Positions 50,399 to 58,247 of a stretch of DNA of 64,000 nucleotides are shown in pieces. The position numbers and the translations under genes are program-made. The stretch comes from Kribbella sindirgiensis (GTDB taxonomy: Bacteria > Actinomycetota > Actinomycetes > Propionibacteriales > Kribbellaceae): the NCBI RefSeq assembly GCF_004331435.1, contig NZ_SJKA01000004.1, forward strand, positions 248,001 to 312,000. The letters are read 5' to 3'. The notes under the pieces are model-generated. The model did no database searches. It saw only the letters and a list, made by a program, of their open reading frames with translations, and was not told where the DNA came from. Each line of letters opens with the position of its first letter. Position 1 is the first letter of the stretch.

Positions 50399-50455
50399 CC
50401 TTGGGCACGCACCAACCAAAGTCCGCGCCGGATTCTGGTTGACCCGTGCCCAAAG
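50399..50455. terminator. Hairpin HP-B between convergent NmrA and ferredoxin genes
   Basis: The left arm CCTTGGGCACGCACCAACCA (50399-50418) pairs with TGGTTGACCCGTGCCCAAAG (50436-50455): TTGGGCAC/GTGCCCAA and AACCA/TGGTT, with a small internal bulge. It shares 18 of 20 left-arm bases with HP-A (18027) and lies six bases before the ferredoxin stop. Confidence 0.75.
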
Positions 50456-50460
50456 AGGGC

Positions 50461-50655
50461 TCAGTCCTCGACGACGATCGCGAGGGCGGGGCAGACGGCC
50501 GCGGCCTGGTGGACGTCGGCGGCGAGGTCCTCCGGCGGGTTGTCGTTGAGGAGGACGACGATGCCGTCCTCGTCCCGTTGGTCGAAGACGTCGACGGCCG
50601 CGGTGACGCACTGGCCGGACGCGACGCACTTGTCCTGGTCGACGATGATCTTCAT
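50461..50655 (-). CDS. Three-cysteine [3Fe-4S]-type ferredoxin of the P450 operon
   Basis: 64 residues. The N-terminus KIIVDQDKCVASGQCVTAA and the C-terminal AAAVCPALAI give three Cys, the pattern of actinobacterial P450-partner ferredoxins. It passes electrons from the FAD reductase to the P450s. The ATG at 50655 lies 14 bases after the P450 stop, so it is the last gene of the operon. Confidence 0.92.
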   Translation of the reverse strand: MKIIVDQDKCVASGQCVTAAVDVFDQRDEDGIVVLLNDNPPEDLAADVHQAAAVCPALAIVVED

Positions 50656-50669
50656 AGTGGCTCCTCTGG

Positions 50670-51869
50670 TTACCAGGTGACGGGCAGCGAATGGACGCCG
50701 TACACGGATCCGTCGTGCTTGAACGGGATCTCGGCCAGCTCGGCCGCCCGGCGCAGGGTGGGGATGCGGCGGTAGAGGGTGCTGTAGACGACCTGCAGCT
50801 CCATCCGCGCCAATGGTTGCCCCAGGCACTGATGTACGCCGAAGCCGAACGCCACGTGATGCCGGGCGTCGCGGTGCAGGTCGAGCGTGTCCGGGTCCGG
50901 GAACGCCGACGGATCCCGGTTGCCGATGTCGTTGGGGAAGATCAGACCCTCGCCGGCCTTGATCAGCTGACCGTCGAACTCGATGTCCTCGAGCACCGCG
51001 CGGCGGCGGCCGTTGTGGGTGATGTTCAGGTACCGCAGCAACTCCTCGACCGCACCCGCGACAACCTTCGGGTCATCGGTGTCCTGCAACACGGCCAGCT
51101 GCGACGGGTGCTCCAGCAACGCGAGAGTGCCGAGGGCAATCATGTTCGCAGTGGTCTCGTGCCCGGCGAGCAGTAGCAGCACACCCATCCCAGCCGCGTC
51201 CTGCTTTGTCAGCTGACCGGCCTTGACCCGCTCGGTCAGCCCGGACAGCAGGTCGCCGCCGGGGTTCTCGAGCTTCTCGCCGACCAGGTTGTACAGGTAG
51301 GCGCCCAGGTTGCCGTGCGCCTGACCGCGCTCCTCGGGCGTCGCGGTGAGGCTGATCAGCTGCTTGCTGTTCACCTGGAAGAAGTCGTGGTCGGCGTACG
51401 GGACACCGAGCAGCTCGCAGATCACCAGTGACGGCACCGGCAGCGCGAACGCCTCCATCAGGTCGACCGGCTTCGGACCGGCCAGCAGGTCGTCGATCAG
51501 CCCGTCGACGATCTTCTGCACCGCCGGGCGCATCGCCTCCACCCGTTTGATCATGAACGGCGCGGTCACCATCCGGCGCAGCCGGGCATGCTCGGGATCG
51601 TCCATCAGGATGAACCCGATCCCGACCCCCTCACCGGACTGCGGCGCCATCGCGGTCTGGCTCGGATGCCCCGGTGCGGTGACGTCGGCGCTCAGCCGCG
51701 GGTCCGCGAGCAGCTTGCGCTGATCGGCGTACCGGGTGACCAGCCAGGCGGTCTTGTCGAAGACCTGCACCTTCACCAGCGGAGCCTCGTCCTGCAGCTC
51801 GCGCAGCTTCGGCGGTGGATCGAACGGGCAGCCTTCCGCCCGGGCCATCGGATAGACGGGAGTGGTCAT
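50670..51869 (-). CDS. Cytochrome P450, CYP105/107-like (operon P450 1)
   Basis: 399 residues. I-helix motif AGHETTANMI, ExxR in EELLRY, and the heme-Cys loop FGFGVHQCLGQPLARMEL. It is a soluble class I P450 receiving electrons from the ferredoxin encoded next. The ATG at 51869 is preferred; a longer frame runs back into the reductase gene. The substrate is unknown. Confidence 0.93.
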   Translation of the reverse strand: MTTPVYPMARAEGCPFDPPPKLRELQDEAPLVKVQVFDKTAWLVTRYADQRKLLADPRLSADVTAPGHPSQTAMAPQSGEGVGIGFILMDDPEHARLRRMVTAPFMIKRVEAMRPAVQKIVDGLIDDLLAGPKPVDLMEAFALPVPSLVICELLGVPYADHDFFQVNSKQLISLTATPEERGQAHGNLGAYLYNLVGEKLENPGGDLLSGLTERVKAGQLTKQDAAGMGVLLLLAGHETTANMIALGTLALLEHPSQLAVLQDTDDPKVVAGAVEELLRYLNITHNGRRRAVLEDIEFDGQLIKAGEGLIFPNDIGNRDPSAFPDPDTLDLHRDARHHVAFGFGVHQCLGQPLARMELQVVYSTLYRRIPTLRRAAELAEIPFKHDGSVYGVHSLPVTW

Positions 51870-51891
51870 GCGAGTCCTTCCCCAGAGAGGT

Positions 51892-53037
51892 CTACGCAGG
51901 CACCAGGTGTTCCCGGTGCAGGCGAGTCTGTTTCGGCATGTTCCAGCCGAGGACGCCGACGACGCGGCCGTCCCGGCGGTAGTGGACGACGAACCGGCGT
52001 TCGTCGAGGTTGCCTTCAGCAACGGTCACGTCGGCGGCCGCCGACGGCAGGCCGTGGACCTGGATCTTGGTGGCGAACTGATCGGTCCAGAAGTACGGCA
52101 CCGGACGATAGGGCTGCTCGTCGCCGATGATGTTGGCCGCGACACAGGCCGCCTGCTCGGTGGCGTTGGTCCGATTCTCCAAGCGCAGCAGGGAGTCCTC
52201 GTGCTGCCATCGAGCCACATCACCGGCCGCATAGATCCCTGCGGCCGCACGGCAGCGGGTATCGCACACCACCCCGTTGTCGAGCCGCAGGCCGCTGTCC
52301 ACCAGCCACTCCGTCGCCGGTGCGGCACCGAGCGCCACCACGACGACATCAGCGGGCAGCACCTCGCCGGTCTCCAGCCGTACGCCGTTCACCCGGCCGT
52401 TGTCGTCCGTCAGCCCGGTCACCGCCTTACCGAGCTTCAGGTGCACCCCCGCGGAGGCGTGCAACTCGGCGAGCAACCCGGCCACCACCGGACCGAACTG
52501 GCTCTGCAACGGCGCCGCCTGCGGCCCTGCCATCGTGACCGCCAGGCCCATTTTCCGGGCGGTGGCAGCGATCTCGGCGCCGAGTACGCCGTCGCCCACG
52601 ACGACCACTCGGGATGCCTCCAGCAGCTCCTTTCGAAGCGCGGCGGCATCATCCAGCGTCCGCAGTACGTGCACTCCGTCGAGACCGCCCTGCCCCGGCA
52701 GTACGCGGGCTCGCAATCCGGTCGCGATCACCACCGCGTCCCCCTGCAACTCCCGGCCCGACGCCGTGTGCACGGTACGCCGGTCCACGTCGAGCCCGAC
52801 GGCGGAGTCGCCGAGGACGAACTCGGCCCCGAGCGCCGAGAGCATCGTGTCCGGACGGAGCCTGGTCCGGTCCTCGTCCCAGTCTCCGCAGAGGAACTGC
52901 TTGGACAGCGGCGGCCGGTCGTACGGCAGGTGCCACTCGGCGCCGATCACGGTGATCGGCTCTTGACATCCGTTACGCCGAAGGGCTTCCACGGTCGACA
53001 GTCCGGCCGCCGACGCACCGACGACCAGGACGCTCAT
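51892..53037 (-). CDS. FAD-dependent ferredoxin reductase
   Basis: 381 residues. Two dinucleotide motifs (VLVVGASAAGLSTVEALR and VVVVGDGVLGAEIAATAR), the family YDRPPLSKQFLCG, IYAAGDVARW, and a C-terminal FWTDQFATKIQVHG. It resembles ferredoxin reductases of dioxygenase and P450 systems (the BphA4/putidaredoxin-reductase type). The ATG overlaps the TetR stop by four bases (ATGA). It supplies the electrons for the two P450s. Confidence 0.93.
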   Translation of the reverse strand: MSVLVVGASAAGLSTVEALRRNGCQEPITVIGAEWHLPYDRPPLSKQFLCGDWDEDRTRLRPDTMLSALGAEFVLGDSAVGLDVDRRTVHTASGRELQGDAVVIATGLRARVLPGQGGLDGVHVLRTLDDAAALRKELLEASRVVVVGDGVLGAEIAATARKMGLAVTMAGPQAAPLQSQFGPVVAGLLAELHASAGVHLKLGKAVTGLTDDNGRVNGVRLETGEVLPADVVVVALGAAPATEWLVDSGLRLDNGVVCDTRCRAAAGIYAAGDVARWQHEDSLLRLENRTNATEQAACVAANIIGDEQPYRPVPYFWTDQFATKIQVHGLPSAAADVTVAEGNLDERRFVVHYRRDGRVVGVLGWNMPKQTRLHREHLVPA

Positions 53038-53681
53038 GAAGTCACCGGCGCGGTCCAGAGACCGACGATGCCGTCGATGAGACCGTCCGCCATCTCCTGC
53101 CAGGTCGCGCGGGCGGTCGGCGTCCCCTCGGCCTGAGCACGCTCGTACTCGGCGCACATCTGGACGATCAGGTGCCGCGCCATGTCACCGCGTTCCATCC
53201 GCACCGGAATCGGCAGGTCGGCCAGACACGCGTTGAGTCCGTCCAGGATCTGCCGGAGGGTCGGCGAGGTTAGTGATTCCTCGATCTGCACTTCGCGCAG
53301 CACCGGATCGTTCATCAGCTGGGCGTTGAACCGGGCCAGCCAGCTCGGGTTGCCGAGGCCGGCCATGTGGTCGGTCGCCGGCCGCACCAGGCAGGTCACC
53401 CAGTCGCGGACCTCGGTGCTGCCCTCGACCTCGGCCACCAGTTCCTTGCGTCGCTCCTCGATCGGTCCCGCGTGCTTCTGCGCGATCGCCCGGACCAGAT
53501 CGGTCTTGGTACCGAAGTGGTACCCGACCGCGGTGTTGTTGCCCTGCCCGGCCGCCTCGCTGATCTGCCGGTTCGACACCTCGTGCACACCACGCTCGGC
53601 GAACATCCGCTCCGCCGTGGTCAGGATCAGCTCGCGGGTCGCGTTCACCCGGACCGCTCGCACGTCTTTGGCCATCATCAT
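53034..53681 (-). CDS. TetR-family repressor of the P450 cluster
   Basis: 215 residues. The N-terminal HTH is ELILTTAERMFAERGVHEVSNRQISEAAGQGNNTAVGYHFGTKTDLVRAI; a helical ligand-binding domain follows. The ATG at 53681 shares a base with the upstream P450 stop (TGATG). It is cotranscribed with its targets and probably binds the palindromes at 54934-54979, so it would repress both the P450 operon and the divergent MFS exporter. Confidence 0.92.
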   Translation of the reverse strand: MMMAKDVRAVRVNATRELILTTAERMFAERGVHEVSNRQISEAAGQGNNTAVGYHFGTKTDLVRAIAQKHAGPIEERRKELVAEVEGSTEVRDWVTCLVRPATDHMAGLGNPSWLARFNAQLMNDPVLREVQIEESLTSPTLRQILDGLNACLADLPIPVRMERGDMARHLIVQMCAEYERAQAEGTPTARATWQEMADGLIDGIVGLWTAPVTS

Positions 53682-54883
53682 CACCACTTCACCGGCACTT
53701 CCCGGAGCCCGCCGACTGCGAGCCCCTCGACCGGACGTAAGTCTGCCGCCGCGACGGCCAGCTCCAGCGTCGGGAGGCGGCGCAGCAGCACCTCGAGCGT
53801 CACCTGCAACTCCAGCCGCGCGAGTGGTTGCCCGATACAGGAATGCGGACCGGCCCCGAAGGACAGGTGCACGTTCGGGCTGCGGCTCAGGTCCAGCTCC
53901 GCCGCGTCCTCGAAGGCCGCCTCGTCCCGGTTCGCCGAGCCCATGCTGCAGACCGCGGTCGTCCCGGCAGGCAGTACACCGCCGGACACCTCGACCTCCT
54001 CGGACAGGTACCGGATCATGCCGAAACCGGGATTGGCGTCGTACCTCAAGGTCTCCTCGACGGCGGTCCGGACCAGGGCCGGGTCGGCGAGCAGCGCCTC
54101 CCAGTGCCCGCGGTCGGCCAGCAGCATCGCCAGCATCTTGCCGATCATGTTGGCCGTGGTTTCGTGGCCGGCCACCAGCAGACCCATGCCGGTGGAGACG
54201 AGCATCCGGTCGGTCATCCGCTCCCCCGCGGCGTCCGTGCCGGTGATCAGCTCGCTGAGCAGGTCCGCACCCGGAGCCTCGCGCCTGGCGGCGATGTGAC
54301 CGGCCATGTAGGCGACGAACTCCGCCTGCGCGGAGTCGATCTCCGCCTGCTCGTAGCGGGTCAGGTTCAGCAGGGTGTCGGACCAGTAGGCGAACCGGTC
54401 GCGATCGGACTCCGGGACGCCGAGCAGGTCGCAGATCACCCAGACCGGCAGCGGGAATCCCAGGCTCGCCTTGAGATCGGCCGGACTGCCCTGCTTGATC
54501 ATCTCGTCGACCAGCCGGTCGGCCATCGCCTCGATTCCGGGGCGGAGCGCGATCATCCGCTTGGCCGTGAACCACTTGGTGATCCGCCGCCGCCAGCGCT
54601 GGTGCGCGGCACCGGACTGCGGCAGCGAACTCGCCATCTCACTGTTGAACACGCCACCGGATTCACTGACCCGGGCCGCATCGTCTGCGGTACGGGTGAA
54701 CCGCGGGTCGGCCAGCACCTGCTTCACGTCGTCGTACCGCGTCAGCAAGGTGGCCTGATCGCCGCTGGGCAGCCGGACGTGGGCGACCGGGCATCGCTGC
54801 CGCAGCCGCTCCCATTCCGCCGGCGGCTGGATCGCGTTCACGGGCGGGATCGGGTAGTCCACGATCTCGTCACCATCCGTCAC
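53681..54883 (-). CDS. Cytochrome P450 (operon P450 2, first gene)
   Basis: 400 residues. AGHETTANMI (I helix), EETLRY (ExxR) and FGAGPHSCIGQPLARLEL (heme loop). The GTG at 54883 follows GGAGGTGG by seven bases. As the first gene of the five-gene operon it is nearest the operators. It differs clearly from the second P450 and is probably adapted to a different oxidation of the same compound or to a related substrate (inference). Confidence 0.93.
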   Translation of the reverse strand: MTDGDEIVDYPIPPVNAIQPPAEWERLRQRCPVAHVRLPSGDQATLLTRYDDVKQVLADPRFTRTADDAARVSESGGVFNSEMASSLPQSGAAHQRWRRRITKWFTAKRMIALRPGIEAMADRLVDEMIKQGSPADLKASLGFPLPVWVICDLLGVPESDRDRFAYWSDTLLNLTRYEQAEIDSAQAEFVAYMAGHIAARREAPGADLLSELITGTDAAGERMTDRMLVSTGMGLLVAGHETTANMIGKMLAMLLADRGHWEALLADPALVRTAVEETLRYDANPGFGMIRYLSEEVEVSGGVLPAGTTAVCSMGSANRDEAAFEDAAELDLSRSPNVHLSFGAGPHSCIGQPLARLELQVTLEVLLRRLPTLELAVAAADLRPVEGLAVGGLREVPVKW

Positions 54884-54933
54884 TGGAAACCACCTCCGCG
54901 TTGATTTCCTCTCCAGCTTGCCCGCTGGACTTG

Positions 54934-54957
54934 TTTAAGTCAACTGCCTGACTTAAA
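54934..54957. promoter_or_regulatory. Operator palindrome TTTAAGTCA-N6-TGACTTAAA
   Basis: Nine-base perfect arms with a six-base spacer, 51 bases before the P450 start and 48 before the MFS start. It is AT-rich against the background and typical in size for a TetR operator. GACTTAAAGTC at its right flank is a further small palindrome. Confidence 0.8.
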
Positions 54958-54960
54958 GTC

Positions 54961-54979
54961 TAGTTGCACAAACCAACTA
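54961..54979. promoter_or_regulatory. Second operator-like repeat TAGTTG-N7-CAACTA
   Basis: Six-base arms, CACAAAC spacer, 3 bases after the first palindrome and 26 bases before the MFS start. It may be a second binding site or a different regulator's site. Confidence 0.55.
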
Positions 54980-55004
54980 TCTAGTTCGTCCCCGGAGGCT
55001 CCCG

Positions 55005-56492
55005 ATGTCCGCTACCCCCACCGACCTGGGTGAGGCGCCACCAGCGCCGGTTCGCACCGGTGCCGTCGTGCCGGTGCTCGCCTCGGCCGGTATCACGGTC
55101 GCCCTGATGCAGACCCTGGTGATCCCGCTCGTCCCGGAGCTGCCGCGGCTGCTGCACGCCTCGGCCGCCGGAACCGCCTGGGCGATCACCGCCACGCTGC
55201 TCGCCGCCGCGGTCGCGACCCCGATCATGGGCCGCCTCGGCGACATGTACGGCAAGCGCCGGATGCTGCTGATCAGCATCGGCATGCTGATCGCGGGCTC
55301 GGTCGTCGCAGCACTCAGCGACTCACTGACGCCGATGATCGCCGGCCGTGCGCTGCAAGGCCTGGCCGCGGGCGTGATCCCGCTCGGCATCAGCATCATG
55401 CGCGACGAACTGCCGACCGAGAAGCTCGGTACGGCGACCGCGCAGATGAGCGCCTCGCTCGGTGTCGGCGGCGCACTCGGACTGCCCACGGCGGCGCTGC
55501 TCGCCGAGAACTTCAACTGGCACACGCTGTTCTGGCTGTCGGCCGGACTCGGCGTGATCGTCTTCGGCCTGGTCCTGCGGTTCGTCCCGGAGTCGGCGGT
55601 CCGCTCCGGCGGCCGGTTCGACCTGCTCGGCGGGCTCGGACTGTCGATCGGCCTGATCTCGTTGCTGCTGGCCATCTCCCAGGGCGCGAGCTGGGGCTGG
55701 ACCGGCGCCCGGACGCTCGGCCTGTTCGCGCTCGCAGTCGTCGCGCTGCTCGCCTGGGGCTGGTGGGAGCGTCGTACCACCGAGCCGCTCGTCGACCTGC
55801 GCACGACCGCACGCCCGCAGGTGCTGCTGACGAACCTGGCGTCGATGGTGTTCGGCTTCGCGATGTTCGCGATGTCGCTGGTCCTGCCGCAGTTGCTGCA
55901 GATGCCCAAGGCAACTGGTTTCGGACTCGGCCAGTCGATGCTCGCGTCCGGTCTGGTGATGGGCCCGTCGGGTCTGATCATGCTGGTCGCCGCACCGTTC
56001 TCGGCGAAGATCTCGAAGACCCGCGGCCCGAAGGTGACGCTGATGCTCGGCGCGCTCGTGGTCGCGGCCGGGTACGGCGTGGGCGCCGTGCTGATGAGCT
56101 CGGTCTGGCAGCTCGTGCTGGTGTCGCTGCTGATCGGCGCGGGGATCGGCCTGGCGTACGGCGCGATGCCCGCGCTGATCATGAGCGCGGTACCGGTCTC
56201 CGAGACCGCCGCCGCGAACAGCTTCAACACCCTGATGCGGTCGATCGGGACCTCGGTGTCCAGCGCGGTCGCGGGCGTGATCCTCGCGAACCTGACGATC
56301 AGCCTGGGCGGCTACACCCTGCCTTCGCAGAGTGGCTTCCGGGTCGTCCTGCTGATCGGCGCCGGCGCCGCACTAACCGCCCTCGCCATCGCATCCCTCA
56401 TCCCCACCCGCCGCACCGAGCAGCAGCTCGACAGTACGTATACCCCCACTGCAGAAGCGGTCACGCTCAGCGGCTCGGCGAATCAGGCGTAG
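55005..56492 (+). CDS. MFS multidrug exporter (DHA2/EmrB type)
   Basis: 495 residues with 14 predicted helices. Motif A is GRLGDMYGKRRMLLI near residue 75-90 and the N-terminus LVIPLVPELPRLLHASAAGTAWAIT is typical. It is divergent from the P450 operon, so it may export the substrate or product. GGAGG lies six bases before the ATG. The last ~20 codons lie inside palindromic element PE-2. Confidence 0.92.
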   Translation: MSATPTDLGEAPPAPVRTGAVVPVLASAGITVALMQTLVIPLVPELPRLLHASAAGTAWAITATLLAAAVATPIMGRLGDMYGKRRMLLISIGMLIAGSVVAALSDSLTPMIAGRALQGLAAGVIPLGISIMRDELPTEKLGTATAQMSASLGVGGALGLPTAALLAENFNWHTLFWLSAGLGVIVFGLVLRFVPESAVRSGGRFDLLGGLGLSIGLISLLLAISQGASWGWTGARTLGLFALAVVALLAWGWWERRTTEPLVDLRTTARPQVLLTNLASMVFGFAMFAMSLVLPQLLQMPKATGFGLGQSMLASGLVMGPSGLIMLVAAPFSAKISKTRGPKVTLMLGALVVAAGYGVGAVLMSSVWQLVLVSLLIGAGIGLAYGAMPALIMSAVPVSETAAANSFNTLMRSIGTSVSSAVAGVILANLTISLGGYTLPSQSGFRVVLLIGAGAALTALAIASLIPTRRTEQQLDSTYTPTAEAVTLSGSANQA

Positions 56493-56510
56493 TGGAGGTA
56501 TACGTACTGT
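56423..56510. repeat. Palindromic element PE-2, second copy of the ~85-bp element
   Basis: ACAGTACGTATAC (56431-56443) is the exact reverse complement of 56498-56510. The stem continues inward as C, one mismatch, then CCACT against AGTGG. The 21-base left end is identical to PE-1. It starts inside the MFS gene, adding the C-terminal residues after EQQLDSTYT, and the right arm includes the MFS stop codon. The right arm ends ten bases before the stop of the convergent hydrolase gene. Confidence 0.85.
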
Positions 56511-56520
56511 TCTCCCGCAG

Positions 56521-57093
56521 CTAGGCGAGGAAGGCGAGGGTGCGCTGGAGCAGGAGTCTGGCGGCGACCTCGTCGTAGCCCGGGAGTGAGGAGTCGGCGA
56601 ACAGGTGCTCCTTGCCGGGGTAGAGGAACAGTTCGGCTTCGTCGACGGCGGCGACCAGTGCGCGGGCAGCGTCCAGGTCGCCGCCTTCCTCGGTGAAGAA
56701 CGGATCCTCGTCCATGCCGTGCACCTGCACCGGTACGCCGTCGGGCCAGGCGCCGAACTCCTCCACCGGCAGGCACGAGTAGTAGAAGAGCGCGCCGGCG
56801 GCACCGGGACGCGTCTGCGCCAGCTGCTGCGCGGGCACCACGCCGAGCGAGAACCCGGCGTACACCACGTTCTCGGGCAGGCTCTGCGCCGCCTGGACGC
56901 CGCGCTCCGCGACGACGCCGAAACCGGTGGTCCGCGCGTAGTCCATCCCCTCCTCGAGCGTCGCGTAGGTGTTGCCCTCGTACAGGTCCGGCGTGTGGAC
57001 GGTGTGGCCCGCCTGCCGGAGCTCGTCGGCGAACGCCTTCACCCCGTCGGTCAGCCCCTGTGAGTGGTGGTACAGCACGACCTCGGCCATCAT
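56521..57093 (-). CDS. Dienelactone-hydrolase-family alpha/beta hydrolase
   Basis: 190 residues. YAGFSLGVVPAQQLAQTRPG contains the nucleophile elbow GFSLG with Ser in place of the Cys of true dienelactone hydrolase. The triad Asp in HGMDEDPFF and His in GKEHLFAD are visible. Start is ATG 57093 or 57090. It is divergent from an ArsR regulator across 55 bases, which is probably its controller. Confidence 0.85.
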   Translation of the reverse strand: MMAEVVLYHHSQGLTDGVKAFADELRQAGHTVHTPDLYEGNTYATLEEGMDYARTTGFGVVAERGVQAAQSLPENVVYAGFSLGVVPAQQLAQTRPGAAGALFYYSCLPVEEFGAWPDGVPVQVHGMDEDPFFTEEGGDLDAARALVAAVDEAELFLYPGKEHLFADSSLPGYDEVAARLLLQRTLAFLA

Positions 57094-57148
57094 CAGCTCC
57101 AATGATCCAAATATCTCGAACAATCGGCGATGCTAGTCTATTCGAACC

Positions 57149-57724
57149 ATGCCGAACAAGGTCCCCGACTACGAACTCGCGGACACCGTCGAGCTGACCA
57201 CCGCGGAGCAGGTGCGGGCGATCAGCGATCCGCTCCGGACGACGATTCTCGGGCTGCTCCACGAACGGGCGGCGACGGTGACGGAGCTGGCCACCGCGGT
57301 CGGGCGGCCGAAGAGCACGGTCGCGCACCACGTGAAGGTGCTCGCCGACGCCGGCATCCTGCAGGTGGTCCGGACCCGGCGGGTGCGGGCGATCGAGGAA
57401 CGGTTCTACGGGCGCGCCGCGCGGATGTTCTTCGTCGGCCTCGGCCGGCAGGGCGACCACGGGCAGCTGCCCCACGATTTCAACGATTTCGAGGTCGCGG
57501 CCGAGGAGTCGAAACCGGCGTACGACGCGGGGCAGATGCGCTCGTTCATCCGGCACGCCCGCATTCCCGAGGAGCGGGCCGCCGAGTTCTGGCAGCAGGT
57601 CGACGCACTGATCCACACCTTCGACCAGCTCCCCCGCGCCGGCGACACGACGTACGGCTTCACGGTCGGCCTCTACCCGATCGGCGACTACCCGACGCTG
57701 CCACCGGCCGAAGAGGGTGTCTGA
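57149..57724 (+). CDS. ArsR-type winged-HTH regulator
   Basis: 191 residues. HTH: EQVRAISDPLRTTILGLLHERAATVTELATAVGRPKSTVAHHVKVLADAGIL. There is no metal-binding Cys motif, so it probably senses something other than metals. The C-terminal ~100 residues are helical. Its 3' end overlaps the convergent MarR gene by 37 bases. TCGAAC occurs twice in the upstream gap, too little to call an operator. Confidence 0.87.
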   Translation: MPNKVPDYELADTVELTTAEQVRAISDPLRTTILGLLHERAATVTELATAVGRPKSTVAHHVKVLADAGILQVVRTRRVRAIEERFYGRAARMFFVGLGRQGDHGQLPHDFNDFEVAAEESKPAYDAGQMRSFIRHARIPEERAAEFWQQVDALIHTFDQLPRAGDTTYGFTVGLYPIGDYPTLPPAEEGV

Positions 57725-58188
57725 TCCTCCTCTGACGCAAGCCGGTCGAGGACGCCGACCAGCCGGTCGAGTACGTCGCGTGCGACGGCGTACTCCTCCT
57801 CCCCGAACTCCTCGGCGAAGCGGCGCTCCAGCTCGGTCAGATGCCCGAAGCCGTCGCCGGCCACGGCCAGTCCGCGCTCGGAGTACGTCACCACCTTGGC
57901 CCGGCCGTCCTTCGGGTCGGACCGCATCTCCAGCAGATCGAGGGCGACCATGTCGCGGATCACCTCACCCATCGACTGGCGGGTGATCCCGGCCCGGGCG
58001 GCCATGTCGGCGGCTCGGGCGCCGTCGGAAGGCAGAAAGCCGAAGACCGAGTTGTGGGCCATCTTCACCTCGGTGTGCCCGTCGGCATGGGCACGGCGGA
58101 CCATGTCGGACTGCAGCGCGCGGTTGGCGCGCTCGACCAGCGCGATCAGCGGCTTCCGATCGAGACGTGGCACCTGAGGCCTTGACAT
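57688..58188 (-). CDS. MarR-family regulator, divergent from the glutathione-like cassette
   Basis: 166 residues. Winged HTH with SVFGFLPSDGARAADMAARAGITRQSMGEVIRDMVALDLLEMRSDPKDGRAKVVTYSERG. It carries the conserved DxRAK wing. The ATG at 58188 faces the glutamate-cysteine-ligase-like gene across 59 bases containing a compound inverted repeat, so it probably represses both and is released by an electrophile or phenolic ligand (inference). Confidence 0.9.
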   Translation of the reverse strand: MSRPQVPRLDRKPLIALVERANRALQSDMVRRAHADGHTEVKMAHNSVFGFLPSDGARAADMAARAGITRQSMGEVIRDMVALDLLEMRSDPKDGRAKVVTYSERGLAVAGDGFGHLTELERRFAEEFGEEEYAVARDVLDRLVGVLDRLASEEDQTPSSAGGSVG

Positions 58189-58191
58189 GTC

Positions 58192-58229
58192 GTAAGGATA
58201 CCTTCCAATATTTCGACAGGAAGCCTTAC
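58192..58229. promoter_or_regulatory. Compound inverted repeat, probable MarR operator
   Basis: GTAAGG (58192-58197) pairs with CCTTAC (58224-58229) and CTTCC (58202-58206) with GGAAG (58219-58223). AAGGATACCTT at 58194-58204 is also a palindrome on its own. The repeat fills the gap between the MarR and ligase starts. Confidence 0.7.
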
Positions 58230-58247
58230 AGTATCAGGGAGGGTCCG

